In this document: piece by piece, positions 52,038 through 60,816 of the stretch
How positions within the stretch are numbered: the stretch's first letter is position 1
Layout: the number at the start of each line of letters is the position of its first letter
From: a bacterium
GTDB lineage: Bacteria > Electryoneota > RPQS01
Direction: 5' to 3'
Length of the DNA stretch: 64,000 nt
Assembly (NCBI GenBank): GCA_016721565.1
Contig: JADKHW010000015.1
Location: forward strand, 1 to 64,000
The notes under the pieces: model-generated
What the model saw: the letters and a program-made list of their open reading frames with translations, nothing else
What the model was told of the DNA's origin: nothing
Database searches by the model: none
Translations under genes and position numbers: made by a program

Positions 52038-52622
52038 TTAAGCACGCTCGAGGCGATCAAAATAACGCTTGCCGCCTTTGATTTGCGGGCGTAGCCTTTG
52101 AGCGGCCTCGGCTACGGGTTTTCCTCCTTGCGCATCGAGAAACGCTTTGCGGAAGGCTTCGGGAGCTTTGAGTTCAGGATCGTTGAGATCATAAACACGA
52201 ATCAACGATTGCAAGCCGTGCAAAAATAACTCGGTCGAAATTCCCCCCGTTTGGAAGCTCGACGTCTGATACGACCACGACGCTTCACTTACGTCTGAAA
52301 AATACACGGGCAGCTTTTTGGTCTCTTTAAGCTCTGAAGGAGCCGCGCCGTTGCAGAGTGCGTCGCATGCTTCTGACAGCGCAAGTCGCAAATCTGGACG
52401 ACACTCGCATTTCAGAATGTAATCGCTCAAGAAGTCGCTGTGACGCGGCGTGTAAGTCTTGCCCCCGCTTTCGATGATCAAGCGATATTCGGGGCGTTGC
52501 GACATGTAGAAATGACGCACGCCGACATTATTAATGATGACGCGGCCCGTAGCAAACTCGCCGATGACGAGCTTGCCGAGCGGAAGGTTTTTGGTTTTTT
52601 CGATGAGGTCAGAGTAACGCAT
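52038..52622 (-). CDS. Unknown 194-residue protein
   Basis: I do not recognise a family. It is soluble, without signal peptide or membrane helix, and has a mixed helix/strand composition. ATG at 52622, 10 bases after the stop of the previous gene in the run, so it is probably co-transcribed. A cysteine pair appears near residue 73 (KCEC) and another near residue 89 (DALCNG). Confidence 0.7.
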   Translation of the reverse strand: MRYSDLIEKTKNLPLGKLVIGEFATGRVIINNVGVRHFYMSQRPEYRLIIESGGKTYTPRHSDFLSDYILKCECRPDLRLALSEACDALCNGAAPSELKETKKLPVYFSDVSEASWSYQTSSFQTGGISTELFLHGLQSLIRVYDLNDPELKAPEAFRKAFLDAQGGKPVAEAAQRLRPQIKGGKRYFDRLERA

Positions 52623-52632
52623 GTGAGAAGAA

Positions 52633-53238
52633 CTATTTCTTGACTTTCAAGCCGGCGCCTTGACGGTTCAGCTCGAAGATGGTTAAGTCGAGGAGATCAG
52701 AGAAGAGTTTGATTTGATCGGCTGAGACTTCGCGGATGATTTCACCGTCGGAAAGCGGATCGGGAAATACAACAGTCAATTGTTGCTGCGTGCCGATTTG
52801 TGTGAACTCGATGCTGAAACCCGCGCGGGTGTGAAACGTAATCTTGGTTTCGGCGCGTTCAGACGATGCAATATCGGTTGCGGTTTGCGCGATGTAGCGG
52901 GCGGAACGGATCAACTCTGGGATTTCGTCAGCATCTGCAAGGACTTCGGAATAAACCGTGCTGCCTTCACCGATGCGAAAGGCCACTGCAAAAAATCTAT
53001 TGGAGTCGCCGGGCATGAACGCGATGTCAGTTAAGACTTGCAGCAGTTCGCCTGTGACTTTCTCTTTCTTTCCGGCAACCAATGCAATCTGTCCGACCGG
53101 AAGACGATCACGAAACAGCGTGCGGCCCGGTTGATTCAACTGCCATTCGTAGTCAGTGGCAATTTTTGTGGGCGACTGCGCGAAACTTGGTGGTAAGATT
53201 ACCAACGCAAAGAGAATTACGGCAATGAATACTCTCAT
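52633..53238 (-). CDS. Secreted protein of unknown function
   Basis: A signal peptide (MRVFIAVILFALVILPPSFA) precedes about 180 residues with no recognised domain. The ATG at 53238 overlaps the stop of the previous gene by 4 bases (ATGA), which chooses it over the start at 53256. It is co-transcribed with its neighbours. Confidence 0.75.
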   Translation of the reverse strand: MRVFIAVILFALVILPPSFAQSPTKIATDYEWQLNQPGRTLFRDRLPVGQIALVAGKKEKVTGELLQVLTDIAFMPGDSNRFFAVAFRIGEGSTVYSEVLADADEIPELIRSARYIAQTATDIASSERAETKITFHTRAGFSIEFTQIGTQQQLTVVFPDPLSDGEIIREVSADQIKLFSDLLDLTIFELNRQGAGLKVKK

Positions 53239-53657
53239 TGCGAATGCTGCCAACACTTTTTGCTACCGGGAATCGCCTTGCGGGAGCACTGCTTGCCTTT
53301 GGCGGTCTTGGCGATGCACTGCGGGCGCTCGGGTTTAACCTTGGCGGGCTTCTCGACTTCAGTGAGTTGGAGCGTCGAGGTCTCCCCTCCCATCCGCGCA
53401 ACAACCTTATCAACTGGAACCCATCCCTCGACCAGAATCCTTGCCCAGCCAGCCACGGTGTCGACCACTTGCACCCTGCTCTGCTCGGTAAAACTCCCGG
53501 CTACGGGGCCAGCAGGGATGACGTAAATTATTGCAGGTTCTTTAGTTAGAGTATCCGCTGGAGCCATTGCCTTAAGGGAATCGGGGACTTCCTGAGCTGA
53601 GACCGTTATCATCAATCCGCACACAAGTCCAATAATCAGCCAAAAACCTCTCAGCAC
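53235..53657 (-). CDS. Secreted SH3-like protein with C-terminal zinc-ribbon-like motif
   Basis: A 140-residue secreted protein. Signal peptide (about 1-22), an SH3-like stretch (SRVQVVDTVAGWARILVEGWVPV), a linker and a compact ending with CIAKTAKGKQC and CWQH, spaced as a Cys-Cys-Cys-His site like DUF5763 domains. GTG start at 53657 with GGAG. It heads the minus-strand operon. Confidence 0.75.
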   Translation of the reverse strand: MLRGFWLIIGLVCGLMITVSAQEVPDSLKAMAPADTLTKEPAIIYVIPAGPVAGSFTEQSRVQVVDTVAGWARILVEGWVPVDKVVARMGGETSTLQLTEVEKPAKVKPERPQCIAKTAKGKQCSRKAIPGSKKCWQHSQ

Positions 53658-53886
53658 GCCGTCTCCTCTGGAATCTTCTTGTCCTAAGTTGAGTTAAATA
53701 TAGTGTTTTCCCCCTCCTCGTGCAAGGCAGGCGGGTCAACCTCCGCAAAAACACTCTGTAGGCTTACGAAGTGGTGCGGCCCTCCAACCCTAAAAGAAAC
53801 AAACGGTGCCTTACACGCACCTTGCGGGGGGGGAGTTCATTCATTATATTATGAAACAACAGGATGAGTCCTGAATTGTCACTATT

Positions 53887-54432
53887 GTGAAAACCATCGA
53901 CCTCGATACACTTCAGCGCTATTCGCGCGGCGAACTAAGCCCCAAGACGTTCATGGCCGTCCATCAGGAGGCGGGTGAACTACTGGACTTGTTGTTCCAG
54001 AACCTGAGTCAGGCTGAACATGTGGTCTCGATTCAGGATTGGCCCTTGCCGCGTAGGCAGAAGCGGCTGGGGCAGTTCTTCGTTTTGAAAACGATGATGC
54101 TGTTCACGCCGTTTTGTTTGATTGTCGGTGCGGCGCTGGCACAGAAGACTCCCGTACTTGGTATTTCGATTACGATGGGATGGCTTACACTGTGTTTGCT
54201 GGGCGGCGGGTATTTGCTTTGGGATCGTTACCGCGTGATGAAATCCAAAGACGGCAAGTCCGTGCTCGTGATTACCAACCGCAGAATGATGCGGATTTGG
54301 TTGGACGGATCCGAAACCGTGCAGGCGTGGTGGTTGACCGACGACCCAAATAAAAAAAAACGACTTGAACCAGTCTCCTCCACGATAAATTTGCTGTTGG
54401 AGTTGGATCTGGGTAAGCCCAATTTGAATTAG
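53887..54432 (+). CDS. Unknown membrane protein with two helices
   Basis: A 181-residue protein. Residues 1-60 are soluble and acidic/basic mixed (DLDTLQRYSRGELSPKTF), then two membrane helices (about 66-86 and 88-112), then a soluble C-terminal part. GTG at 53887. No family recognised. The first part looks like the short cytosolic end of some membrane-bound regulators, but that is a guess. It stands 21 bases before mutY. Confidence 0.65.
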   Translation: MKTIDLDTLQRYSRGELSPKTFMAVHQEAGELLDLLFQNLSQAEHVVSIQDWPLPRRQKRLGQFFVLKTMMLFTPFCLIVGAALAQKTPVLGISITMGWLTLCLLGGGYLLWDRYRVMKSKDGKSVLVITNRRMMRIWLDGSETVQAWWLTDDPNKKKRLEPVSSTINLLLELDLGKPNLN

Positions 54433-54453
54433 AATTTAGCCGCTTGCGACGGA

Positions 54454-55563
54454 ATGTTGCGAGCGGTTTCTCATTCCCTTTTGAATATTTCTGCTGCGAC
54501 ATTACGCGGACTGGTTAGCTGGTTCGAGAGTAACAAACGCGAGATGCCGTGGCGGAATACGCGGGATCCGTATCGCATTTGGGTTTCTGAGATCTTACTC
54601 CAGCAAACACAAGTTGCGACCGTTGAACCGTATTACAATAGGTTCGTCAAGACCTTTCCGAATGTAGAAGCGCTTGCGAAGGCTCCACTCGACAAGGTTC
54701 TGAAAGTTTGGGAAGGCTGTGGCTACTACGCGCGCGCAAGAAACTTGCATAAGGCTGCCAAGCAAATTGTAGCGATGGGCGGCAAGCTTCCGCAATCGAG
54801 CCACGAGCTACGAAAGCTCGCCGGAATTGGGCCATATACTTCTGCTGCAATTGCTTCGATTGCCTTTGGTGAAGCCGTTCAGGTTTTGGACGGAAATGTC
54901 GAGCGGGTGATTGCGCGGGTGACGTGTGAAGAGGGGTTCATCACGGAGAAATCTGTGCATTCCAAACTTAAAGCAACGGCTGAAGTTTGGATGCAAGCGG
55001 CAGTGAAGGCCGAGCTGTCGCCGGGAGCCTTGAATGAATCGTTGATGGAGCTTGGCGCGACGGTGTGCAAGCCGCGCGAAGCTCTGTGTTCTGATTGTCC
55101 GCTGAAGAAAGTTTGTGTGGCGAGGAAGACGCGTGATGATGTCACCGAGTTGCCGCGCAAACCAGTCATGCAAACGACACCGCACTACGACATCGGAGCG
55201 GCGATTGTGCGGAAGAACGGCAGGATTTTGATTACCAAGCGGCCTGAGAAAGGGCTTTTGGGTGGATTATGGGAGTTTCCCGGCGGGAAAAAAGAGCGCG
55301 GGGAGACGTTGGAGGAGTGCGTGCGGCGCGAGATGCGGGAAGAGCTTGACATTCAGGTCGAGGTCGGGACGCAGATTGCCAGCGTCAAACATGCCTACAC
55401 GCATTTCAAGATTACGTTGCACTGTTTTGAATGCAAACACGTCGGTGGTGAAGTGAAACTGCTTCACGTCACCGATGCAAAATGGGTGCGACCATCTGAA
55501 TTGAGAAACTACGCGTTTCCGAAGGCGGATCGTGTGGTGTTGGACATATTGACAAATTCATAA
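54454..55563 (+). CDS. mutY: Adenine DNA glycosylase MutY with intact Nudix domain
   Basis: Removes adenine mispaired with 8-oxoguanine. The glycosylase half (about 15-230) has the catalytic Glu in SEILLQQTQ, a helix-hairpin-helix (LRKLAGIGPYTSAAIASIAF), the Asp in LDGNVERV and the [4Fe-4S] cluster site C-x6-C-x2-C-x5-C (from CKPREAL). The C-terminal half has GKKERGETLEECVR plus REMREELDI, a near-complete Nudix box (only the Gly near the end is Asp). Most MutY C-terminal domains have lost this box. 369 residues; ATG at 54454. Confidence 0.92.
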   Translation: MLRAVSHSLLNISAATLRGLVSWFESNKREMPWRNTRDPYRIWVSEILLQQTQVATVEPYYNRFVKTFPNVEALAKAPLDKVLKVWEGCGYYARARNLHKAAKQIVAMGGKLPQSSHELRKLAGIGPYTSAAIASIAFGEAVQVLDGNVERVIARVTCEEGFITEKSVHSKLKATAEVWMQAAVKAELSPGALNESLMELGATVCKPREALCSDCPLKKVCVARKTRDDVTELPRKPVMQTTPHYDIGAAIVRKNGRILITKRPEKGLLGGLWEFPGGKKERGETLEECVRREMREELDIQVEVGTQIASVKHAYTHFKITLHCFECKHVGGEVKLLHVTDAKWVRPSELRNYAFPKADRVVLDILTNS

Positions 55564-55639
55564 TAGGAGAACTGCCGAACAATTTGTTATGCCGGAGATT
55601 ATTTTTCACCGTGCAAAACCTATCCAGTGGAGTCCCATC

Positions 55640-57091
55640 ATGTTCGCAGTCGTATTGCTCGCCTTACTGATTTCCGTACCTGTTCGCGCCGAATTGCGCG
55701 ATCCGAATAATTCTGCTGATTACATCATCCTGACCAATCAGGAAGTTCTTTCCAATAATGCTTGGATTGACAGCCTACTCGATTACCGCGCCGCGCAAGG
55801 CCGCGTCGCAATGGCCGTGACGGTCGAAGAGATTTGGGCTGAGTTCACTCCGTCCGGCAGTGACACCGCCATCCGCGAATTTCTACATTATGCCTACGAC
55901 AATTGGCAGGCGCCGCAATTGAAGGATGTGTTTATTGTTGGGCATTGGGATGTTGTGCCGTCGGGGATGTGGATTGGAGTATATGATTCAATGTCGTTCG
56001 CTTCTGATTATTGGTATGTCTTACGAAGTGGTGCAGATTCTGGCAATCCGCTTTTTCGAGTTGGTCGACTTGCATGGAGCCCACGCTATTCAGAGCCTCT
56101 CAGCGACTTTAGTCTCAAAATTCGTGAATACGAGGCTTCACCAATTGGAGAGTGGCAGAATCGTTGCCATTTTGTAGCGGATAGTGGCGAAAGCGTTGCT
56201 TGGAACGAGTTGATAGAGAGCTATGCTGAAGGCATAGTGGCTGGTGTACCGAGTACTTCCGAAATTGAACGTGACTACTTAAGCAGGGTTACAGGAGACC
56301 CTTGGTATGGGGACAGAAATGAAATAATCGAGAATCTGAATGCGGGAAGCTTGTTGAGTTGTTACTCAGGAATCTCCTCTGGCTATGAAATTTTGCCCGA
56401 GGACCCTATCACAGCACTCGACATTGAACAACTACACAACTTAGAGTCACTGACTATGATGATGGGTACGGTATCCCACGCTCTTGGAATTGATACGTTA
56501 AATGGAACTCCGCTGTTCCATGCTGCGATGAACTCATCGAGCGGAGGAGCAATAGCAGCTTTTGGCATGTCAGGTATCGGCTGGTTCGCTGCGAGTCGAG
56601 TATATAGTCAACGACTTGTGAGTGAACTGTATAACATAAGCCAATCGTCAATAGGAGATGCGTGGTTTACAACCTGTAACTACTACGCAGATTCAGCTTT
56701 ACACGGCGGCTTGCCGCGCACCGCCGCTAGTGACCAGCTTTTCGGCACATTCCTCCTCGGGGACCCCGCCACAATCATACCCGGTCGCACAACAAGCGCA
56801 GATCCCATCACTGCACCGGTGATTCCGGCTTCAATTCAGATTGTCGGCAATTACCCGAATCCGTTCAATCCATCAACGACGATTAATTTCATCCTCAACC
56901 GTGCGGGGAATGCGCGGCTGACGGTTTATGATATCACAGGCAGAGCAGTGACCACGCTCGCCGAACAAAGTTTTACAGCCGGACAACACAGTATCGTCTG
57001 GAATGCCGCCGGACTTGCGTCAGGAATATACCTTGTTCGACTTGAATCCAGTGGACAATTTGACACACATAAGATCACCTTACTTAAATAG
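55640..57091 (+). CDS. C25-like protein with T9SS domain, catalytic residues lost
   Basis: Start: ATG at 55640 with GTGGAG 7 bases before, giving a signal peptide (MFAVVLLALLISVPVRA); an ATG at 55589 is also in frame. The core is gingipain/C25-like (NSADYIILTNQEVL at the N terminus). The segment equal to the catalytic His loop (LLSCYSGISSGYEIL) lacks the His, and the one equal to the Cys loop (LTMMMGTVSHALG) lacks the Cys. The T9SS domain (NYPNPFNPSTTINF) ends ITLLK. Likely a non-catalytic relative. Confidence 0.8.
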   Translation: MFAVVLLALLISVPVRAELRDPNNSADYIILTNQEVLSNNAWIDSLLDYRAAQGRVAMAVTVEEIWAEFTPSGSDTAIREFLHYAYDNWQAPQLKDVFIVGHWDVVPSGMWIGVYDSMSFASDYWYVLRSGADSGNPLFRVGRLAWSPRYSEPLSDFSLKIREYEASPIGEWQNRCHFVADSGESVAWNELIESYAEGIVAGVPSTSEIERDYLSRVTGDPWYGDRNEIIENLNAGSLLSCYSGISSGYEILPEDPITALDIEQLHNLESLTMMMGTVSHALGIDTLNGTPLFHAAMNSSSGGAIAAFGMSGIGWFAASRVYSQRLVSELYNISQSSIGDAWFTTCNYYADSALHGGLPRTAASDQLFGTFLLGDPATIIPGRTTSADPITAPVIPASIQIVGNYPNPFNPSTTINFILNRAGNARLTVYDITGRAVTTLAEQSFTAGQHSIVWNAAGLASGIYLVRLESSGQFDTHKITLLK

Positions 57092-57118
57092 ACGAGAGAG
57101 AAATTCCAAGAGGGAGAA

Positions 57119-57781
57119 ATGAAGTACATTAGTCTCGCAACATTCGCACTGTCACTCTGTATCTGTTCGTTTAGCTTTGCTGAAGATACCGCGATGCCGG
57201 AAATGACCGGCACCGCTAAGATTACTAAAGCCCCGGAACTCACCACCAAGCCCGCGATGATCGCCGCGACCGCATTCGTGAAAGCCGCCGATTTCGCTCC
57301 GGAAGGCGGTTGGGGTGAGAAGGATTTCGACGGCGCAATCGGCGCAATGGCGATGAACGGCGCGACCCGTTTGATGGCATATATGACCGAGAAGTCGATC
57401 CAACCTGCCGGGCCGATGTTCTCTGTTTGGTATGAAGATCCGTCCGTGACCACGGCAGGTGCGCTAACCTCGAAGTGGGGTTTCCCGATTGCCGCAGACA
57501 ATGAACCTACGGCGACGATCACCATCGAAAATATGCCTGAGATGCAAGTCGTGTCGTGCACCTACGAAGGTCATCCGAATACGGCCATGAATGCATGGAC
57601 CGACTTGGTGAAGTATGCCGAGGCAAACGGTCTTGTGTGGGCAGGCAATCCGATGGAAGTCTATCACAAGAACGGCATGCAGTCCATGAAGAACGAAGAC
57701 TGGCTGGTCGAAATTGTGTGGCCTGCCATGAAGAAGCCTGCTGATGCTCCGGCTGCTGAAGGTGAGAAGAAGAGCGAATAA
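57119..57781 (+). CDS. Secreted GyrI-like/effector-binding domain protein
   Basis: A 220-residue exported protein. Signal peptide (MKYISLATFALSLCICSFSFA). The rest resembles the GyrI-like small-molecule-binding fold (AARL/AraC effector domain), for example GPMFSVWYEDPS, IENMPEMQVVSCTYEGHP, AWTDLVKYAEANG and YHKNGMQSMK. AGGGAG before ATG at 57119. Being secreted is unusual for the fold. 28 bases after the C25-like stop, so possibly the same transcript. Confidence 0.75.
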   Translation: MKYISLATFALSLCICSFSFAEDTAMPEMTGTAKITKAPELTTKPAMIAATAFVKAADFAPEGGWGEKDFDGAIGAMAMNGATRLMAYMTEKSIQPAGPMFSVWYEDPSVTTAGALTSKWGFPIAADNEPTATITIENMPEMQVVSCTYEGHPNTAMNAWTDLVKYAEANGLVWAGNPMEVYHKNGMQSMKNEDWLVEIVWPAMKKPADAPAAEGEKKSE

Positions 57782-57806
57782 CCCGATTACATCGGATTAC
57801 CTTTTG

Positions 57807-57836
57807 AAGGCCGGAGCAACTTGCTCCGGCCTTTTG
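57807..57836 (+). terminator. Intrinsic terminator
   Basis: An 11-bp stem (57807-57817 with 57823-57833) with a short loop and T-run. It ends the GyrI-like transcript. Confidence 0.85.
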
Positions 57837-57917
57837 TGTTACTGCGTCTGCGTATGCAATCAATCCGGCGGCACGCTGGGAGTTGCATATATAGAGGAAA
57901 GCTGTAACTTGTCAGTT

Positions 57918-58816
57918 ATGGAAAGCTATTTTATTGTTGACGGCGGCGGAACGAACACACGCGGCTGGTTGGTATCAGCCGACGGCGCCATATTAAATGA
58001 AGGAAAAGCCGGACCTTCTAATGTCGCGCGGCTTGGTGATGAAGGGTTGCGCATTGCGTTAGCTGAACTGTTGGCCGATTCCCCGGCGGCGCGATTGTGC
58101 AGCAAAGTCGTGTTGGGATTGGCCGGAGTGGGCCGCGAACGTGAGCGCGATTTGGCACTCACCGTGGCCAAAGAATTCTGGCCGCAAGCCAACGTGCAAG
58201 TTGTAACGGACGCACATCTATTATATGCAGGAGCATTCTGCAAAGGTGAGCGCGGCATCCTGTTAATAGTAGGAACGGGTTCAATTGCATTCTATCAGAA
58301 TCCGCAAGGGCATGAATTTTCCGCGCCGGGGGCTGGGGACCGTTATTAGGCGATGAGGGCAGCGGCGCTTGGATCGGTCGAGAGGCATTGAGGCATTGTT
58401 TGTGGGAAGGCGAGCGCGCCGAACTCTCTCCGTTTCACGCCGCAATCTTGGAGAAGCTCGCAATCGGCGCAACGCACGAGATCATCACAAAAGTCTATCG
58501 CGAAGATTTCGGACCGACACGCTGGGCCGAGCTTGCTCCACTCGTGTTTGACTTTGCCGACGAGCAGCCGGAGGTCATGGGAATCTTGGAGCGTGCCGCA
58601 CTTGAATTGATTGATCAGGTAGAACGGCTGCTTGAAGACATGCCGCAGAATATGGCGACATTGCCGTTGGTTGTGACGGGCGGACTCTGGGAACGGCGTG
58701 ATGTGCTTGAACCGCTATTGCAAGAGGAAATTGATTTGCGAAATCTGCCGCTCAAGATTGTCGAGCCAGACGGCGGGGCGGTGGATGGCGGGTTGGTGAT
58801 TTTGCGGAAAGGGTAA
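57918..58816 (+). CDS. BadF/BadG/BcrA/BcrD-family ATPase, GlcNAc-kinase-like (frameshift)
   Basis: An ASKHA-fold sugar-kinase-like protein of about 300 residues. Start ATG at 57918 (MESYFIVDGGGTNTRGWL, phosphate-binding). VIVGTGSIA-type segments (ILLIVGTGSIAFY) and GPLLGDEGSGAWIGREAL form the ATP site. The frame fails at the five-G run 58328-58332; adding one G restores the GDEGSG loop. The known relatives phosphorylate N-acetylglucosamine; others act on benzoyl-CoA reductase. The gene stands alone. Confidence 0.85.
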
Positions 58817-58820
58817 AGAA

Positions 58821-58853
58821 AACCGCCACTATGGGTTTAGCACAATGGCGGTG
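58821..58853. terminator. Terminator between convergent genes
   Basis: ACCGCCA pairs with TGGCGGT with an inner imperfect helix, with a T-rich tail on the minus strand. It serves the FnIII lipoprotein gene and possibly the kinase. Confidence 0.7.
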
Positions 58854-58884
58854 AATTGTTTCGGATTCCGATGGGAAGCCAAAC

Positions 58885-60312
58885 TCAATGGCGAATGAAG
58901 GAATCGATAAGTTCGCGGGAGACTGACGGGGACGAGCCTACGAATTCTTCTTCTTTGATGATACCGACGGTTTGCGGTTTCAGATAGTATTTGATGCTGT
59001 GGTTTGTAGTGCGGCTGAAGCGCTGATAGATCGTGACACCCGTATAGGTCACGCCTTGTACGATCACGGTTGTGCTTGCGCTGGTGACCAATACACTGTC
59101 CCCTTGGAAATGCCAGAAACCTGCCGAAGGCGGAGTGCGCAAGAGGAGTTCTGCTCCGGAACCGTTCAGCGGATACTCATCCTGATAGAGGCCGCTCTCA
59201 AAATTGCGCCAATAGAACAGCGTGTCTGTGCTGTCACCCGCGAACTCTATTAATAGATAGTAGTCCACACCACCGGGATAGGCAACTTCTCTGACCTGAC
59301 GGCGCGCATTGTAAATACCACCCGATGAGGGATCCACTTCGTAAGTCCAGTAGTTTTCCAGGCAGATGGGAATTGCGCCGCCCGAGCAGAAATCATACGT
59401 TGCTTGTGCGGGATTGGACCAAGCGGAAGATCCTATTGAATTAGACGCGCGGACCTGATAGTTGTAAACGGCAGTATTTTGTCCCAACGCATCAAAGTAT
59501 GTCGTCGTGTTGGCCGTCACGGAATCAATGATTTCGAAGAACTGGCCCTCGACGTTGCGTCGGATGTGGAACACGGTTTCGTCAAGCGAGTTGTCCACCC
59601 ATGTCAGATGCACGCCAGAACCCACTTGCACGGCGGCTACAAGGTTCGAAGGCGCGTGCGGAGCGCCTGAATTGGGAGTCGTGACGGTGGCCGAATCAAC
59701 GGACCACGTTGTAATACTATTGACAAGGGATCCTACTCTATAGTAGTAGGATGTTGCGGGTGTGCATGTGGAGTCGTTGTAGGTCTCGATATTATCTCCG
59801 ACCTCACCGACTCGCGACCAGCTTGACGACGTCGCGCGGCGATCTATCACGAAGTGCACTTCCATGGGAGCCGTGTCTGTCCACTCAACTCTTACGACGG
59901 TCGGAGCCAACGGGCTGGCGGTCACGTTTGTCGGAGCCGGTGCAGGGGTGTGCGAATTGGTCGAGACCTGATACATATTGGACGGGTCACTGCGGCCTGC
60001 TGAATTGACTGCAAAGACGCGGAACTGATACGTCGTATTGGGAACCAAACCATCGACTAAGAGCTGTGTGATGTCAGCATTCACCGAGGAATGGAAATGC
60101 CAAACATTATTTTGGCCCATTTCCACTTCAAAGGTCTCTTCATTGTCAGAGCGGTCGTTCCAACTCAGCGTAATTGAGTTGTGAGTGATCTCGACCGCCG
60201 TCAGAAGATTAGGCGCAACAGGAATGACGGCTTGAGGCGGCTTATCCTCCGGCTGACAGGAGAGCAGCAAACCGATGCTGAGAGCAAGTAGTGCGATGAT
60301 GCGAAGTTTCAT
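58885..60312 (-). CDS. Fibronectin type III lipoprotein
   Basis: A 475-residue exported lipoprotein: ATG at 60312 with GGAGG (a longer frame to 60354 lacks one). Lipobox LLLSCQPE at about residue 19. Then three fibronectin-III domains (ITLSWNDRSDNEETFEV, VVRVEWTDTAPMEVHFV, VHLTWVDNSLDETVFHI) and a C-terminal domain of about 150 residues with an unknown fold. A surface display or binding role is an inference. Confidence 0.85.
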   Translation of the reverse strand: MKLRIIALLALSIGLLLSCQPEDKPPQAVIPVAPNLLTAVEITHNSITLSWNDRSDNEETFEVEMGQNNVWHFHSSVNADITQLLVDGLVPNTTYQFRVFAVNSAGRSDPSNMYQVSTNSHTPAPAPTNVTASPLAPTVVRVEWTDTAPMEVHFVIDRRATSSSWSRVGEVGDNIETYNDSTCTPATSYYYRVGSLVNSITTWSVDSATVTTPNSGAPHAPSNLVAAVQVGSGVHLTWVDNSLDETVFHIRRNVEGQFFEIIDSVTANTTTYFDALGQNTAVYNYQVRASNSIGSSAWSNPAQATYDFCSGGAIPICLENYWTYEVDPSSGGIYNARRQVREVAYPGGVDYYLLIEFAGDSTDTLFYWRNFESGLYQDEYPLNGSGAELLLRTPPSAGFWHFQGDSVLVTSASTTVIVQGVTYTGVTIYQRFSRTTNHSIKYYLKPQTVGIIKEEEFVGSSPSVSRELIDSFIRH

Positions 60313-60387
60313 TGTGCCTCCGTGCGATGCCATAGCAATTTGTTCGGCAGCCAACGAGGCAGCCGCTACATTCTTCTGTAAATAGAT

Positions 60388-60720
60388 TTACTTTACTTCG
60401 GGTTCGCCACCAGCTCGGAAACCGAATTGTCCGGCCTGCTGTTGCGGACCACCGTGCAGCTTGATTTCGCCGAATTGCTTTTCGTAGCGCTCAATGTTCT
60501 CTTTCAGTGCGTTCAGCAAGAATTTGCAATGTGAAGGCGTCATAATGACGCGTGCATGCACCGAAGCTTTCGGCGTGCCGGGGACCATTCGTGCGAAATC
60601 CATGAAAAACTCGGCAGGGCTATGCGAAATTAGGGCGAGATTGGCGTAAATTCCTTCGGCAACCTTCTCATCCAAACTGACATTTATCTGATGCGGGCGC
60701 TGGGCCGCGGGGTCTGACAT
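60388..60720 (-). CDS. DUF3467 protein
   Basis: A 110-residue soluble protein matching the DUF3467 family (NVSLDEKVAEGIYANLALI, SPAEFFMDFARMVPG, RVIMTPSHCKFLLNAL). Family function is unknown. ATG at 60720 with GAGGAT. It is divergent from polA, 96 bases away. Confidence 0.85.
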   Translation of the reverse strand: MSDPAAQRPHQINVSLDEKVAEGIYANLALISHSPAEFFMDFARMVPGTPKASVHARVIMTPSHCKFLLNALKENIERYEKQFGEIKLHGGPQQQAGQFGFRAGGEPEVK

Positions 60721-60816
60721 CTCTGTATCCTCTTGTGCTGTATGTTTTTCCAGAATCTTCTAATCCTATAATGAGGGGCTTTGTCAGCAAAAAGTCAAGC
60801 CCACTCCCCAACTCAA

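Noticed and set aside
55640..57091. VGHWDVVPS as the catalytic His site of the C25-like protein
   Set aside because: It lies too early in the fold and is not followed by a matching Cys loop.
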